Source: Croceicoccus gelatinilyticus (GTDB lineage: Bacteria > Pseudomonadota > Alphaproteobacteria > Sphingomonadales > Sphingomonadaceae). Taken from it: DNA of 64,000 nucleotides. This document shows, one piece after another, positions 1 to 7,852 of this stretch; positions within the stretch are counted from its first letter, which is position 1; each line of letters starts with the position of its first letter. Made by a program: the position numbers and the translations under genes. The stretch lies in the NCBI RefSeq assembly GCF_018398395.1, contig NZ_JAHCBF010000002.1, forward strand, positions 310,001 to 374,000, read 5' to 3'. The notes beneath the pieces were generated by a model. That model did not search any database. It was not told the DNA's origin and was given only the letters and a program-made list of their open reading frames with translations.

Positions 1-235
1 TGCCGATGCCGGTATTGCCTGCCGTGCCCTCGACGATCGTGCCGCCGGGCTTCAGCACGCCGCGCTTTTCCGCGTCGCGCACGATCCACAGCGCCGCGCG
101 GTCCTTCACCGACGCGCCGGGGTTGGCGAATTCGCACTTGCCGAAGATGTCGCAGCCAGCAGCCTTGCTGGGCCCTTCGAGACGGACGAGCGGCGTATTG
201 CCGATGAGAGAAAGTGTATCAGGTAGCGTGTTCAT
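1..235 (-). CDS. cysK: Cysteine synthase A, N-terminal part (cut by left edge)
   Basis: Only the first 78 codons lie in the window; the rest is beyond the left edge. The product would be the PLP-dependent O-acetylserine sulfhydrylase, which makes cysteine from O-acetylserine and sulfide in the cytoplasm. The translation opens [20 protein letters not shown], the usual start of the family. It continues with the PLP-lysine segment GASVKDRAA (around residue 45) and the substrate/PLP loop [10 protein letters not shown] at the edge. The ATG at 235 is the only sensible start. The gene lies 59 bases downstream of ccmB on the same strand and may be co-transcribed with it. Cystathionine beta-synthase-like paralogues share these motifs, so CysK rather than a close relative is inferred from the N-terminus. 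Confidence 0.88.
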   Translation of the reverse strand, partial: MNTLPDTLSLIGNTPLVRLEGPSKAAGCDIFGKCEFANPGASVKDRAALWIVRDAEKRGVLKPGGTIVEGTAGNTGIG

Positions 236-294
236 TATGCCGCGAGAGGTAGGACGCGAAACCTGTCGGGGCAATGAAGAAAAGCTTGGGATGC

Positions 295-945
295 CTATTC
301 GCGTGCTGCCCGAAGCGCAGCGCCCGCGGCAAAGGGGCTTAGCGCCACGAGCACGAGACTGGCCGCGCCGGTCAGGGCAAGCCCGCCTTCACCGCCCGTC
401 GACAGGCTGCCCGCGCCGAAGATCAGCAGCGGCACGGCGAGCGGCAGGATGAGCAGCCCCGCCAGTGCCGCCCCGCCGCGCAGGCCTGCCGTCACCGCCG
501 CGACTGCCACGCCCAGTGCCGCCAGCCCCGGCGTGCCGGCCAGGAGGCCGAGTTCCAATGTCAGCAACTGCTCACCCGACAACCCCAGCAGAACTGCCGC
601 GATGGGCGTTGCCAGCATCAGCGGCACGGCAAAGCAGAGCCAGTGCGCAAGGATGCGGACCGCACAGATCCATTCCTCGGCAAGACCCCGCAGCGCCCAT
701 TGGTCGAAGAATCCGGCCTCAAGATCAGGCTCCACCAACCGGTCCAGCGGCAGGATCGCGGCCAGCAGCGCCGCCACCCAGACCACGCCGCCACCGGTGC
801 GCGCCAGCAATTGTCCGTCCGGCCCCACCGCGAAGGGATAGAGCATGGCAACCGCAAGGAAGAACAGGATCGGCAAGAGCGCCCCGCCCCTGCGGCCACC
901 GCCGAGCAGGAGCACGACGTCGCGTTTGAGGATCGCCCAAATCAT
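295..945 (-). CDS. ccmB: Heme exporter protein CcmB
   Basis: This 216-residue, very hydrophobic protein has about six predicted membrane segments. It matches the length and character of CcmB, the permease subunit of the CcmAB(CD) complex of the system I cytochrome c maturation pathway, which releases holo-CcmE in the inner membrane. The N-terminus ([12 protein letters not shown]) and the segment with [14 protein letters not shown] around residues 70-85 are typical of the family. It starts 10 bases after the stop of ccmA on the same strand, so the two form one transcription unit. The other ccm genes are not in this window. Confidence 0.9.
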   Translation of the reverse strand: MIWAILKRDVVLLLGGGRRGGALLPILFFLAVAMLYPFAVGPDGQLLARTGGGVVWVAALLAAILPLDRLVEPDLEAGFFDQWALRGLAEEWICAVRILAHWLCFAVPLMLATPIAAVLLGLSGEQLLTLELGLLAGTPGLAALGVAVAAVTAGLRGGAALAGLLILPLAVPLLIFGAGSLSTGGEGGLALTGAASLVLVALSPFAAGAALRAARE

Positions 946-955
946 GCCCGAAATC

Positions 956-1552
956 TCATAGGACGAACTCCGCCAGTTCGAGCCGCTTCAACCCCGGCAC
1001 CGCGACAGGCTGGTGTGAGGCGAGCACGCACAGCCCACCATCGGCGCAATGCTGCGCCACCAGCTTCTCGACCACGGCGACAGACGCGGTGTCGAGCCCG
1101 TTCAGCGGTTCGTCCAGCAGCCAGACCGGCGAGCCTTGCGCGATTGTGCGGGCCAGCGCCGCGCGCTTCCTTTGCCCCGTCGACAGGTACCGCACCGGCA
1201 CGTCGAGCAGGTCGTGCAGGCCCACCTCGGTCAGCACCGTGTCCAGCCGCCCGGCCGGTGTCGCATCGACCTCGCGCCAGAAATCGAGCGCGCGGCCCAG
1301 CGGCAAGTGTGTGTCGAGCGCGGGCCTTTCGTCCAACAGCGCCATCGCGCCTTCGCGCTCCACCTCGCCCGCGAACGGGCGCATCAGTCCGGCAAGGATG
1401 CGCATCAGGCTCGATTTGCCGATGCCGTTCGCGCCCGCCAGGTGCAGCGCCTCGCCCGCCTCCACCGCCAGCGACAGGCGCGCGAACAGCAGCCTTTCGC
1501 CGCGGCGGCAGGCTATGTCGGTTGCGCGAAGAAAGGCACGGGTCGCATTCAT
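956..1552 (-). CDS. ccmA: Heme exporter ATP-binding protein CcmA
   Basis: ABC-type ATPase of 198 residues, close to the usual CcmA length. The Walker A motif GANGIGKSS is at residues 40-48, the ABC signature LSTGQRKR starts at 123, and Walker B VWLLDEP is at 143-149 with the catalytic Glu. CcmA powers release of heme-loaded CcmE from CcmC during c-type cytochrome assembly on the cytoplasmic face of the inner membrane. It is directly upstream of ccmB. It is divergent from the pterin dehydratase gene, with 74 bases between them that must hold both promoters. The start at 1552 has only a weak ribosome-binding site. Confidence 0.93.
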   Translation of the reverse strand: MNATRAFLRATDIACRRGERLLFARLSLAVEAGEALHLAGANGIGKSSLMRILAGLMRPFAGEVEREGAMALLDERPALDTHLPLGRALDFWREVDATPAGRLDTVLTEVGLHDLLDVPVRYLSTGQRKRAALARTIAQGSPVWLLDEPLNGLDTASVAVVEKLVAQHCADGGLCVLASHQPVAVPGLKRLELAEFVL

Positions 1553-1626
1553 CGAAACGCTGCCCTATGGGATCGCGCGAGACCTGCCAAGTTGCAGGAC
1601 AGAACTTGAGAACAGCGGAGAGAGAC

Positions 1627-1914
1627 ATGGTGGCACGGATCGAAGGCGAAGCACTGCACGCGGCAGTGGCCGACCTCAACGGCTGGGAGCTGCGCGATGA
1701 CCTGCTGGCGATCGAGCGCAAGTTCAAATTCGCCGACTTCGTCCAGGCCTTCGGCTTCATGGCCCGCGTCGCGATCCTCGCTGAAAAGGCGGACCATCAC
1801 CCCGAGTGGTTCAACGTCTACAACCGCGTCGAAGTCACGCTGACGACGCACGATGCGGATGGCGTCTCGCAGCGCGACATCGACCTTGCGAACGCGATCG
1901 AGGGACTGCTCTGA
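1627..1914 (+). CDS. phhB: 4a-hydroxytetrahydrobiopterin dehydratase (pterin-4a-carbinolamine dehydratase)
   Basis: Protein of 95 residues, typical for the PCD/DCoH family. It dehydrates the 4a-hydroxytetrahydropterin formed by aromatic amino acid hydroxylases, recycling the pterin cofactor; some members act in molybdopterin metabolism. The active-site block is visible as [20 protein letters not shown] (about residues 52-71), with the His-His and Pro-Glu-Trp residues conserved. It is followed by the usual C-terminal helix with [14 protein letters not shown]. The reading frame is open further upstream, but the ATG at 1627 follows a GGAGAG ribosome-binding site and gives the family length. No phenylalanine hydroxylase gene is nearby. 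Confidence 0.93.
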   Translation: MVARIEGEALHAAVADLNGWELRDDLLAIERKFKFADFVQAFGFMARVAILAEKADHHPEWFNVYNRVEVTLTTHDADGVSQRDIDLANAIEGLL

Positions 1915-1980
1915 TCATGCGCGATTTGCGCGAAAGGCGCTAATCTGGTCCACTTGGCCCTCCATAGGGGGAAGTGGACC

Positions 1981-2910
1981 ATGCATCGCATCATCATCGC
2001 ATCGCTATTGGCGCCGGGCCTTGCCGCTTGCAGCGCGCCTGCGCCCGAGCAGGACGAGCCTGCAAAGAACCTCCTTGAACTGAATGTCGAAGGCCTGAAG
2101 TTCGTCGGACCAGACACGATCAGGTCGGGCTGGACGACGGTGCGGATCAACAATGGCGGCGGGATGACGCACCACGGGCTGGTCTATCGCCTGCCTGAAG
2201 GCGTCACCGCGCAGATGCTGGACGAAGAGGTCGTGCGCCCCATTCAGGCCAGCCTGACCGCGATGATTGAGGGCGACACCGAAAAGGCCGCGCAGATCGC
2301 CTCGACCTTCCCGGCATGGCTGGGCGATATCGAATATCTCGGCGGGCCGGGCATGATGTCTGACGGCGTGACCGGACAGGCTACGATGTTCCTGGAGCCC
2401 GGCAACTACATCGTCGAATGCTACGTGAAGTCGAACGGGGTGCAGCACAACTTCAACCCGACACCGGGTGAACTCGGCATGGTCCTGCCGCTGACGGTTC
2501 TTCCCGAAGACGGCGGCATGGCAGAGCCCGAGGCCAACGTGACGCTGGCGATTTCGAACGAGGGTTACGAGATCACCGACGGTGCCTTCGTGCCGGGCAA
2601 GAACAGGGTGCGCGCCGAATTCGTGCAGCAGCAGCTTTACAACAACTTCGTCGGCCATGACGCACACGTCTTCCGCATCGATGCCGACACCGATGTAGAG
2701 GCCGCTGCGCGCTGGCCGGACTTCTTCCCCGTCGACGGCCAGCAGACACCTGCACCTGCCAAATTCGTCGGCGGCATCCACGACATGCCCGAGGGCTCGA
2801 CCGCCTATTTCACTGTCGACCTTGAGGAAGGCGAATATGGCATCACTGCCGAAGTGCCGGATGCGCAGGCGAAGGGCCTGTTTACAAGGGTAACAGTGCC
2901 GGGAAGCTGA
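1981..2910 (+). CDS. Lipoprotein with cupredoxin-like domains, function unknown
   Basis: Protein of 309 residues with a lipoprotein signal ending in the lipobox LAAC (Cys around residue 18), so it should be anchored to a membrane and face the periplasm. The body looks like two beta-sandwich units. The first (about 25-165) has MTHHGLVYRL followed by GNYIVECYVKSNGVQHNF and then LGMVLPLTV. That layout of His, Cys, His and Met recalls cupredoxin copper ligands, as in uncharacterised plastocyanin-like proteins. The second (about 175-305) has a similar strand pattern but lacks the Cys. The ATG at 1981 follows a GGGGGAAG ribosome-binding site and is preferred to an upstream TTG. It converges on the esterase gene, with only 6 bases between the stops. 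Copper binding is inferred from the pattern. Confidence 0.6.
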   Translation: MHRIIIASLLAPGLAACSAPAPEQDEPAKNLLELNVEGLKFVGPDTIRSGWTTVRINNGGGMTHHGLVYRLPEGVTAQMLDEEVVRPIQASLTAMIEGDTEKAAQIASTFPAWLGDIEYLGGPGMMSDGVTGQATMFLEPGNYIVECYVKSNGVQHNFNPTPGELGMVLPLTVLPEDGGMAEPEANVTLAISNEGYEITDGAFVPGKNRVRAEFVQQQLYNNFVGHDAHVFRIDADTDVEAAARWPDFFPVDGQQTPAPAKFVGGIHDMPEGSTAYFTVDLEEGEYGITAEVPDAQAKGLFTRVTVPGS

Positions 2911-2916
2911 TCCGCC

Positions 2917-4005
2917 CTACTGGCCAAGGTGCCGGTCGAAGAATCGCCAGATCACCTCGTGCGCCTGCATCGCCTCCGGCGTGCCGACGAAGTCGTTGAA
3001 CTCCTGGTGGCCGAGCCCTTCCTGCACGAACAGCTCAGTCTCCACCCCGTGCGCGATCAGTAGCGAATTGGAGACCAGCACATTGCTGAGCGCGGTATCG
3101 CGCGTTCCGGTCACGAACAGCGTTGGCGGAAAGCTTGCCAGCACTTCGTCCGAAGCGGCAGGTGACACAAGCGGATCGGATCCGTCCGGCATGCCGAGGT
3201 AGGGATTGCCGCGCCCGTTCTCACGCACTTCGGCGTCGGGCTGGGCATTGCCGTTCATCGGCGGGGTGAACGACGCGGAATCGCCGCCGTAATAGAACGG
3301 CGCGATCAGGCCCGAACAGAACACGCCGATCGCACCGGGCAGCGGCAAGTCGCGGTCAAGGAACCACGCCATCGCCTGCGCCGTCAGCGCGCCGCCTGCC
3401 GAACAGCCGTAAATGCCGATATTCTGCGCCGGATAGTCCTTGAGCAGCGCGCGGTAGACGCTTTCCACGTCCTCGCTGGCCGCAGGGAACTGGTGCTCCG
3501 GCCCCAGCCGATAATCGACCGCGACCACCTTGATACGGCCCTGCCCCGCAACCGGCACTGCCTCGGCCCTGCCGCCCGCGCCGCCTCCGGTGAAGAACCC
3601 GCCACCGTGCAGGTTGATCAGCACCCGGCCCACGTTTTCCGGCACTACGCCGTCTGCCGGCACCACGACATCGGTGCGCACGCCATTGATCACTTCGGAC
3701 GTAATGTTCACCGGAAAGATCGCGGCCCAGCGGTTCTGGATGTCGCCCTGTATCTCGTCCGACATCAGGCGCACTTGCGCAATCCAGTCCTCGCCCTGTG
3801 GCAGGGTGGGCGGATTGGTCAGCTTCTCGCGCTGCATCGCCCGCGCCTCCGGGCTGAGAAACCGCGACAGGGGAATGCGCACAGTCTGCGCCGTGACTTG
3901 CCCGTCATCGGCAACCGTCACTGCCCCGCCGCTGTCCTGAGCCATGGCCGGAGACGCGGCAAGAGCCAGCAGCGCAAGCCCCAGGCTGATACGATAGTGC
4001 GGCAA
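2917..4005 (-). CDS. Exported alpha/beta hydrolase, HSL-type esterase
   Basis: Secreted esterase of the hormone-sensitive lipase group, 362 residues with the start chosen here. The oxyanion-hole motif HGGGF is at residues 133-137, the nucleophile elbow GCSAG at 200-204 with Ser202, the acid in the GTRDTAL segment and the catalytic His in GLGHQEF. The substrate cannot be told; this family takes short acyl esters. The best start is a TTG at 4005, just after a perfect AGGAGGAG ribosome-binding site (4011-4020 on the complementary strand). It gives MPHYRISLGLALLALAASPA followed by a signal peptidase site (AMA-Q). An ATG further upstream would put an unlikely Arg-rich stretch before the signal peptide. 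Confidence 0.82.
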   Translation of the reverse strand: MPHYRISLGLALLALAASPAMAQDSGGAVTVADDGQVTAQTVRIPLSRFLSPEARAMQREKLTNPPTLPQGEDWIAQVRLMSDEIQGDIQNRWAAIFPVNITSEVINGVRTDVVVPADGVVPENVGRVLINLHGGGFFTGGGAGGRAEAVPVAGQGRIKVVAVDYRLGPEHQFPAASEDVESVYRALLKDYPAQNIGIYGCSAGGALTAQAMAWFLDRDLPLPGAIGVFCSGLIAPFYYGGDSASFTPPMNGNAQPDAEVRENGRGNPYLGMPDGSDPLVSPAASDEVLASFPPTLFVTGTRDTALSNVLVSNSLLIAHGVETELFVQEGLGHQEFNDFVGTPEAMQAHEVIWRFFDRHLGQ

Positions 4006-4228
4006 CCGGGCTCTCCTCCTGTCGGCAACAAGCTGAGCATCCGGCTGCCGAGACAGCATGAGAAGCCGCGCCGGACCGACTATCCGGCAGGCAGGCAATT
4101 CACCGTCCCGAAAATATCACGGCAGCGGACGCTAAAGGATAAAGGTCACAGCTCGCTTGGTGACTTTCATTAATGCGCACAATCAAGCATATTGGGAAGA
4201 GCTATTCGAATAAGGGGCAGGTCGGAGT

Positions 4229-4879
4229 ATGAATAATAGCGGGTTGGGCAAAGTCACCTCTGAATACTATTACCCAGCCATCGGTGCTTTTTTATTTCTG
4301 ACTGCCATCGTCGGATTTTCCGATAACCTGTTCACCGATGTTGGCCAGCCGTCAAACAGCGACCCCAAGTTCATCATCCACGGTATTTTTGCCCTGGCCT
4401 GGTTCACGCTGATCGCTGTTCAGCCTTTCCTGATTTCGCGCGGGGAAATTTCCGCCCACCGGACTCTGGGTGTGATCGGAGCGGTTGCGGCGGCCGGTCT
4501 GGTGCTGACCACCGCCTACCTTCAGACCCTTCATTACCTGCGGAACGACGGGATTTCGGGCCTTGCCCTGATCAATTCGATCATGATCGCCGCCTTCGCC
4601 GGATGCGTCGTCGCTGCCATCGCCAATCGCCATCGCCCGCAGACTCACAAAAACCTGATGATGATCGGCAGCTTCCTTGTCCTGGAACCTTTGGCGTCGC
4701 GGGCCGCAGGTCATCTCGGCTTGAGCCCGGTCGCAATCGTACCGCTGATCTGGCTGGCGCTGTTCGTGTCACTTGCCGTTCGCGACCGCGTGGTGCTGGG
4801 GCGCTTTACGATCCTGCCTTTTGCCGGCTTCGCATTCCTCATACTCGTCCTGGTGCTCGTCCCGATCGGTCCCGGTTGA
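4229..4879 (+). CDS. Integral membrane protein, function unknown
   Basis: Protein of 216 residues with about six hydrophobic segments. Between segments two and three it carries the pattern HGIFALAWFTLIAVQPFLIS and then AHRTLGVIG. These conserved His, Trp, Gln-Pro and His-Arg residues recall uncharacterised bacterial membrane families near DUF2306, which have conserved His in membrane helices. No signal peptide is seen, and a role cannot be assigned. The ATG at 4229 follows a GTCGGAG ribosome-binding site closely. The 220 bases upstream are AT-richer than the surroundings. The gene is monocistronic: it is divergent from the esterase and converges on the entericidin gene across a bidirectional terminator. 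Confidence 0.6.
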   Translation: MNNSGLGKVTSEYYYPAIGAFLFLTAIVGFSDNLFTDVGQPSNSDPKFIIHGIFALAWFTLIAVQPFLISRGEISAHRTLGVIGAVAAAGLVLTTAYLQTLHYLRNDGISGLALINSIMIAAFAGCVVAAIANRHRPQTHKNLMMIGSFLVLEPLASRAAGHLGLSPVAIVPLIWLALFVSLAVRDRVVLGRFTILPFAGFAFLILVLVLVPIGPG

Positions 4880-4927
4880 CGAGGCCTGGTGTTTGAAGCC
4901 GGACCTTGCCCACACCTCGCAGCCAAC

Positions 4928-4961
4928 AAAAAAGGCGCCGCCCGCAGGCAGCGCCTCTTTA
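4928..4961. terminator. Rho-independent terminator between convergent genes
   Basis: The stem arms are at 4933-4942 and 4947-4956 around a CGCA loop. A run of six A on the left (T on the minus strand) and CTCTTTA on the right let it work in both directions, for the membrane protein gene and for the entericidin gene. Confidence 0.75.
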
Positions 4962-4985
4962 TCGCGTCGGTAACGCGAGTGCGGC

Positions 4986-5120
4986 TTAGCAGTTGCCTTC
5001 GACGCCGTCAGCACATTCGCCGACCGATTCCACGTCTTCGCCCAAGCCCTGCACGGTGTTGCAGGCCGAGAGCATGATCATCGAGGTGCCGAGGGCCATG
5101 ACGGACAGAAGCTTCTTCAT
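4986..5120 (-). CDS. Entericidin A/B family small lipoprotein
   Basis: This 44-residue protein is the size of the bacteriolytic lipoprotein family Entericidin (EcnA/EcnB). The order is MKKLLSVMALGTSMIMLSAC, then NTVQGLGEDVESVGECADG, ending in GNC. The lipobox is LSAC with Cys20, and the NTVQGLGEDV block just after it is the family signature. Two further Cys near the C-terminus could form a disulfide. The start is supported by a GGAGAAAG ribosome-binding site seven bases upstream. Family members are membrane-anchored and linked to stationary-phase or envelope stress, but a toxic role has not been shown for most alphaproteobacterial copies. Confidence 0.88.
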   Translation of the reverse strand: MKKLLSVMALGTSMIMLSACNTVQGLGEDVESVGECADGVEGNC

Positions 5121-5233
5121 AATCTTTCTCCGGTAAGACGGTCTGCGTCCAGTCCGCCAGAACATTGATTATGCAGCAACGTTTTCAAACAATTGGGGTT
5201 CCGCGACCGGCCTGAGCCGAAGATCGGGCTGCC

Positions 5234-6262
5234 TCATAGGCCCAGCAGCTTACTCGTCACCGGATCGGGCGTCATGCCGAGAATCCAGCCCGGAAAACGC
5301 GCCGGCGTGGCGCTTGCCGCATCCAGCCGCGCGACTTCATCGGCGGTCAGCACGAGGTCGGCAGCGGCGAGGTTGCGGTCCAGCTGTTCCTCGCGGCTGA
5401 TACCGAAGATCACCGAACTCACCGCCGGTTTCGCCATCAGCCACGCCATCGCGACCGATGACGGCTCGCACTCTCGCGCGGCGGCAATGGCGATCACTTC
5501 GTCCACGATGGCATAGCCCTTGTCGAGATCGACCGGCGGCTGGCTGAAAGTCGATCGACGCGCGCCTTCGGGGTTTGGCGTTTCGCGCGTGTACTTGCCG
5601 GTCAGGAAGCCTCCGGCCAGCGGGCTCCACACCATGATGCCGAGGTTGTTCGCCTCGGCAAACGGCACATGCTCCGTCTCGATGTCGCGGCCCACCAGCG
5701 AATAGTAGAGCTGCATCGCGCAGATCGGCGAAGCGTTCGTGCCGCGCTGGATTTCCAGCATCTGCGCCGCCATCCACGCAGGCCAGTTGGACAGCGCGAT
5801 GCTGCGCACCTTGCCGCTCTGAACCAGTGCTTCACAGGCGCGCGCGATCTCGTCGATCGGGGTCAGCGGGTCGATGGTGTGCAAGTGATAGACATCGATC
5901 CAGTCGGTCTTCAGCCGCTTCAGACTGCTCTCGCACGCCTCTACAATGTGGCGGCGTGACAACCCCGCATCGGTAGGGGCAGTGCCGACGCGGAGGCCGC
6001 ACTTGGAACTGATGACGATTTTCTCGCGGTGCCCTTCGAGCGCCAGTCCCAGCAGAGTTTCGGACTGGCCGCCGGTATAGGCATCGGAACTGTCGAACAG
6101 GTTGACGCCAGCGTCGATGGCCTTGGCGACGATGCGCTTTGCGCCATCCTCACCGATGTTCTTGCGAAGACCGGGCAGCGTTTCGCCCACGCCCAGCGAA
6201 CCGGCCCCGAAGGCGAGGCGCGAGACGAGAAGGCCGCTATTGCCAAGAATGGTATATTGCAA
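5234..6262 (-). CDS. Aldo/keto reductase
   Basis: NAD(P)H-dependent oxidoreductase of 342 residues with a TIM-barrel aldo/keto reductase pattern. The catalytic tetrad is visible as Asp57, Tyr62 (FDSSDAY), Lys87 (VISSKCG) and His128 (YHLHTID). The segment IALSNWPAWMAAQ and later GIMVWSPLAGGFLTGKY are typical of the AKR families that act on small aldehydes. The true substrate is unknown. The frame is open 45 codons further upstream, but a TTG at 6262 has a GGAGAG ribosome-binding site five bases upstream and gives QYTILGNSGLLVSRLAFGA, the standard beginning of these proteins. It is a single-gene unit with a separate spacer on each side. Confidence 0.88.
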   Translation of the reverse strand: MQYTILGNSGLLVSRLAFGAGSLGVGETLPGLRKNIGEDGAKRIVAKAIDAGVNLFDSSDAYTGGQSETLLGLALEGHREKIVISSKCGLRVGTAPTDAGLSRRHIVEACESSLKRLKTDWIDVYHLHTIDPLTPIDEIARACEALVQSGKVRSIALSNWPAWMAAQMLEIQRGTNASPICAMQLYYSLVGRDIETEHVPFAEANNLGIMVWSPLAGGFLTGKYTRETPNPEGARRSTFSQPPVDLDKGYAIVDEVIAIAAARECEPSSVAMAWLMAKPAVSSVIFGISREEQLDRNLAAADLVLTADEVARLDAASATPARFPGWILGMTPDPVTSKLLGL

Positions 6263-6444
6263 AGGCGCTCTCCGAACCGGTTGATGGTGTCGGGTGCAGA
6301 GGACCACAGGATTGCCCGCATACCGGATGCGAAGCGCGCAATGGTCGCAGGTCGGGGAAAGTAGGGCGGGAAAAAGCGCTGTCCTACATCGCGGCACGCC
6401 CTCATTATGCGCCCGCTCTTTCAGATCGTCGTTTTCCGCCGCAA

Positions 6445-6524
6445 TGTGTCACCCTGTCTGAGGGCACAGGAACGGCTCAACTCCGTGCTCTGTCAGGAAT
6501 TTCGCTGGGTGACAGGGTGTCACC
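6445..6524. repeat. Paired GTGTCACCCTGTC-type inverted repeats
   Basis: A TGTGTCACCCTGTC block at 6445-6458 is repeated in inverted form as GACAGGGTGTCACC at 6511-6524. The second copy is itself a hairpin, GGTGACA at 6508-6514 and TGTCACC at 6518-6524 with a GGG loop. This layout is like a REP/BIME-type intergenic repeat. Whether it recurs elsewhere in the genome cannot be seen here. Confidence 0.5.
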
Positions 6525-6598
6525 TTTGTAACCCACGACAGTTCAGATCCGCGTCAGGGTTCGCCGAGAATCGTGACGTGGTGAGGCCCGGAGCGCAG

Positions 6599-6612
6599 CG
6601 TACTTCAGTACG
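6599..6612. repeat. Short hairpin CGTACT-TC-AGTACG
   Basis: A perfect six-base-pair stem with a two-base loop lies in a GC-rich stretch flanked by GAGC on both sides (GAGCGCAG before, GTGAGCACC after). It sits 50 bases downstream of the DNA glycosylase gene and has no T-tract. It may be a dispersed intergenic repeat; function unknown. Confidence 0.4.
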
Positions 6613-6663
6613 TGAGCACCGTAAGCGCGCCGCGTTGCGATTTGCAGGCCACCATGACGCGGA

Positions 6664-7281
6664 TCAGAGGGCCGGGTTCTGATAATAGTGCCAGATGAAT
6701 ACCGCCGCCGCACCGCGATGGGGGCGCCACGGTTCGGCAAGGTCGCGCGTTTCCTTCTCGCTCGGCCTTTCGGGCAGGCCCAGCAACTTGCCCATGCCGA
6801 CCTGTACGGCAAGGTCTCCGGCCGGCCAGATGTCCTCACGCCCCTCGGCAAACAGCAGGTAGATTTCCGCCGACCAGCGCCCGATGCCCTTGATGCGGGT
6901 CAGCGCAGCAATCGCCTCCTCGTCATCGGCGGGGAGATTTTCGAAATCGACTTCGCCTGCCGTCACCAGCTCGCACAGCGAACGGGCATAGCCCTGCTTC
7001 TGCCGTGACAGTCCGCAGGCGCGCAGGGCGTCGAATTCGCTGGCGAGAAGTTCTTCGGGCGGGATCGTCTCACCCAGCAGCGCTTCGAGTTTTCGCCACA
7101 CCGAATCGGCAGAGGCAACCGACACCTGCTGGCCAACGATTGTGCGCAGCATGGTGCGATAGCCACGGTCTCGGATGCGCTCGTCGGGATAGCCAACCGC
7201 CTTGATCGCGCGCCGCATGGCTGGCTCTTTCGCAGCAATCGCGTCGAGGCCAGACTTCAATTGCTTTCGAGATAATCCCAA
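6664..7281 (-). CDS. DNA-3-methyladenine glycosylase II, HhH-GPD family
   Basis: Base-excision repair enzyme of 205 residues, the short AlkA-like type without the N-terminal AlkA domain. It removes alkylated bases such as 3-methyladenine. The early block MLRTIVGQQVSVASADSVW (44-62) is characteristic. The helix-hairpin-helix is at about 128-142 (LTRIKGIGRWSAEIY), followed by the catalytic Asp in WPAGDLAVQ (Asp156). It starts 132 bases from the divergent ferredoxin gene, and the intervening segment must hold both promoters. It could be named alkA, but the short architecture makes a family-level name safer. Confidence 0.9.
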   Translation of the reverse strand: MGLSRKQLKSGLDAIAAKEPAMRRAIKAVGYPDERIRDRGYRTMLRTIVGQQVSVASADSVWRKLEALLGETIPPEELLASEFDALRACGLSRQKQGYARSLCELVTAGEVDFENLPADDEEAIAALTRIKGIGRWSAEIYLLFAEGREDIWPAGDLAVQVGMGKLLGLPERPSEKETRDLAEPWRPHRGAAAVFIWHYYQNPAL

Positions 7282-7413
7282 GATTGCGCCCTTCCCTTAT
7301 CGGATATTTCACTGAACGCTTGCCAATTGCACTTTCAGCCAGTAGCAGCCCCGCCAGAGTTTAAACGGATATGTCCGCCAGGCGATCCGTAAGCGAGGGA
7401 CAAGCGAGAACCA

Positions 7414-7731
7414 ATGCCGAAGCTGATCGTCGTGAACCGCGAAGGAACCGAGTCCACCGTTGAGGCGGACGATGGCCTGACGGTTATGGAAGCGATCCGC
7501 GACAACGGGTTCGACGAACTCCTCGCGCTGTGCGGCGGCTGCTGTTCGTGTGCGACCTGCCACGTCTATGTCGACCCCGCATTCAAGGACAAGCTTCCGG
7601 AAGTGAGCGAGGACGAGGACGATCTGCTTGACAGTTCGGACCATCGCAACGAAAACTCGCGACTGTCCTGTCAGCTCCAGCTCAACGCGGAGACTGACGG
7701 CCTTAAAGTTACCATCGCGCCGGAAGACTGA
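7414..7731 (+). CDS. 2Fe-2S ferredoxin, adrenodoxin type
   Basis: Soluble electron carrier of 105 residues. The cluster ligands follow the vertebrate/adrenodoxin-type pattern C-x5-C-x2-C: Cys40, Cys46 and Cys49 within [15 protein letters not shown], with the fourth ligand Cys86 in RLSCQLQL. Extra Cys at 43 and 44 are unusual for the motif. The acidic stretch [10 protein letters not shown] between ligands three and four is the partner-docking surface of this class. Such ferredoxins serve cytochrome P450 enzymes, ring-hydroxylating oxygenases or Fe-S assembly; no partner enzyme is adjacent. The gene ends in a strong terminator. Confidence 0.9.
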   Translation: MPKLIVVNREGTESTVEADDGLTVMEAIRDNGFDELLALCGGCCSCATCHVYVDPAFKDKLPEVSEDEDDLLDSSDHRNENSRLSCQLQLNAETDGLKVTIAPED

Positions 7732-7777
7732 GCGCGACGCGGCAAACTGGCCGCATACGAGTTCGGAGAGGAGAGAA

Positions 7778-7813
7778 GCCCCGGCACCGCGCAGTGCCGG
7801 GGCAATCTCTTTT
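7778..7813 (+). terminator. Rho-independent terminator of the ferredoxin gene
   Basis: A perfect ten-base-pair stem (7778-7787 with 7794-7803, GCCCCGGCAC and its complement) around a six-base loop is followed by AATCTCTTTT. It separates the ferredoxin gene from the convergent map gene. Confidence 0.88.
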
Positions 7814-7852
7814 CTGGGGCCGGTAAAACGGGCCTAGCAAGGCCCGCCCGGA

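Larger units (their letters stand above)
6263..6663. other. 401-bp spacer with short inverted repeats, no gene
   Basis: No plausible gene is seen between the aldo/keto reductase start and the glycosylase stop. The spacer holds two compact palindromic elements, annotated separately at 6445-6524 and 6599-6612. The left part must include the aldo/keto reductase promoter on the minus strand. There is no clear T-tract terminator for the glycosylase gene. Confidence 0.5.
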
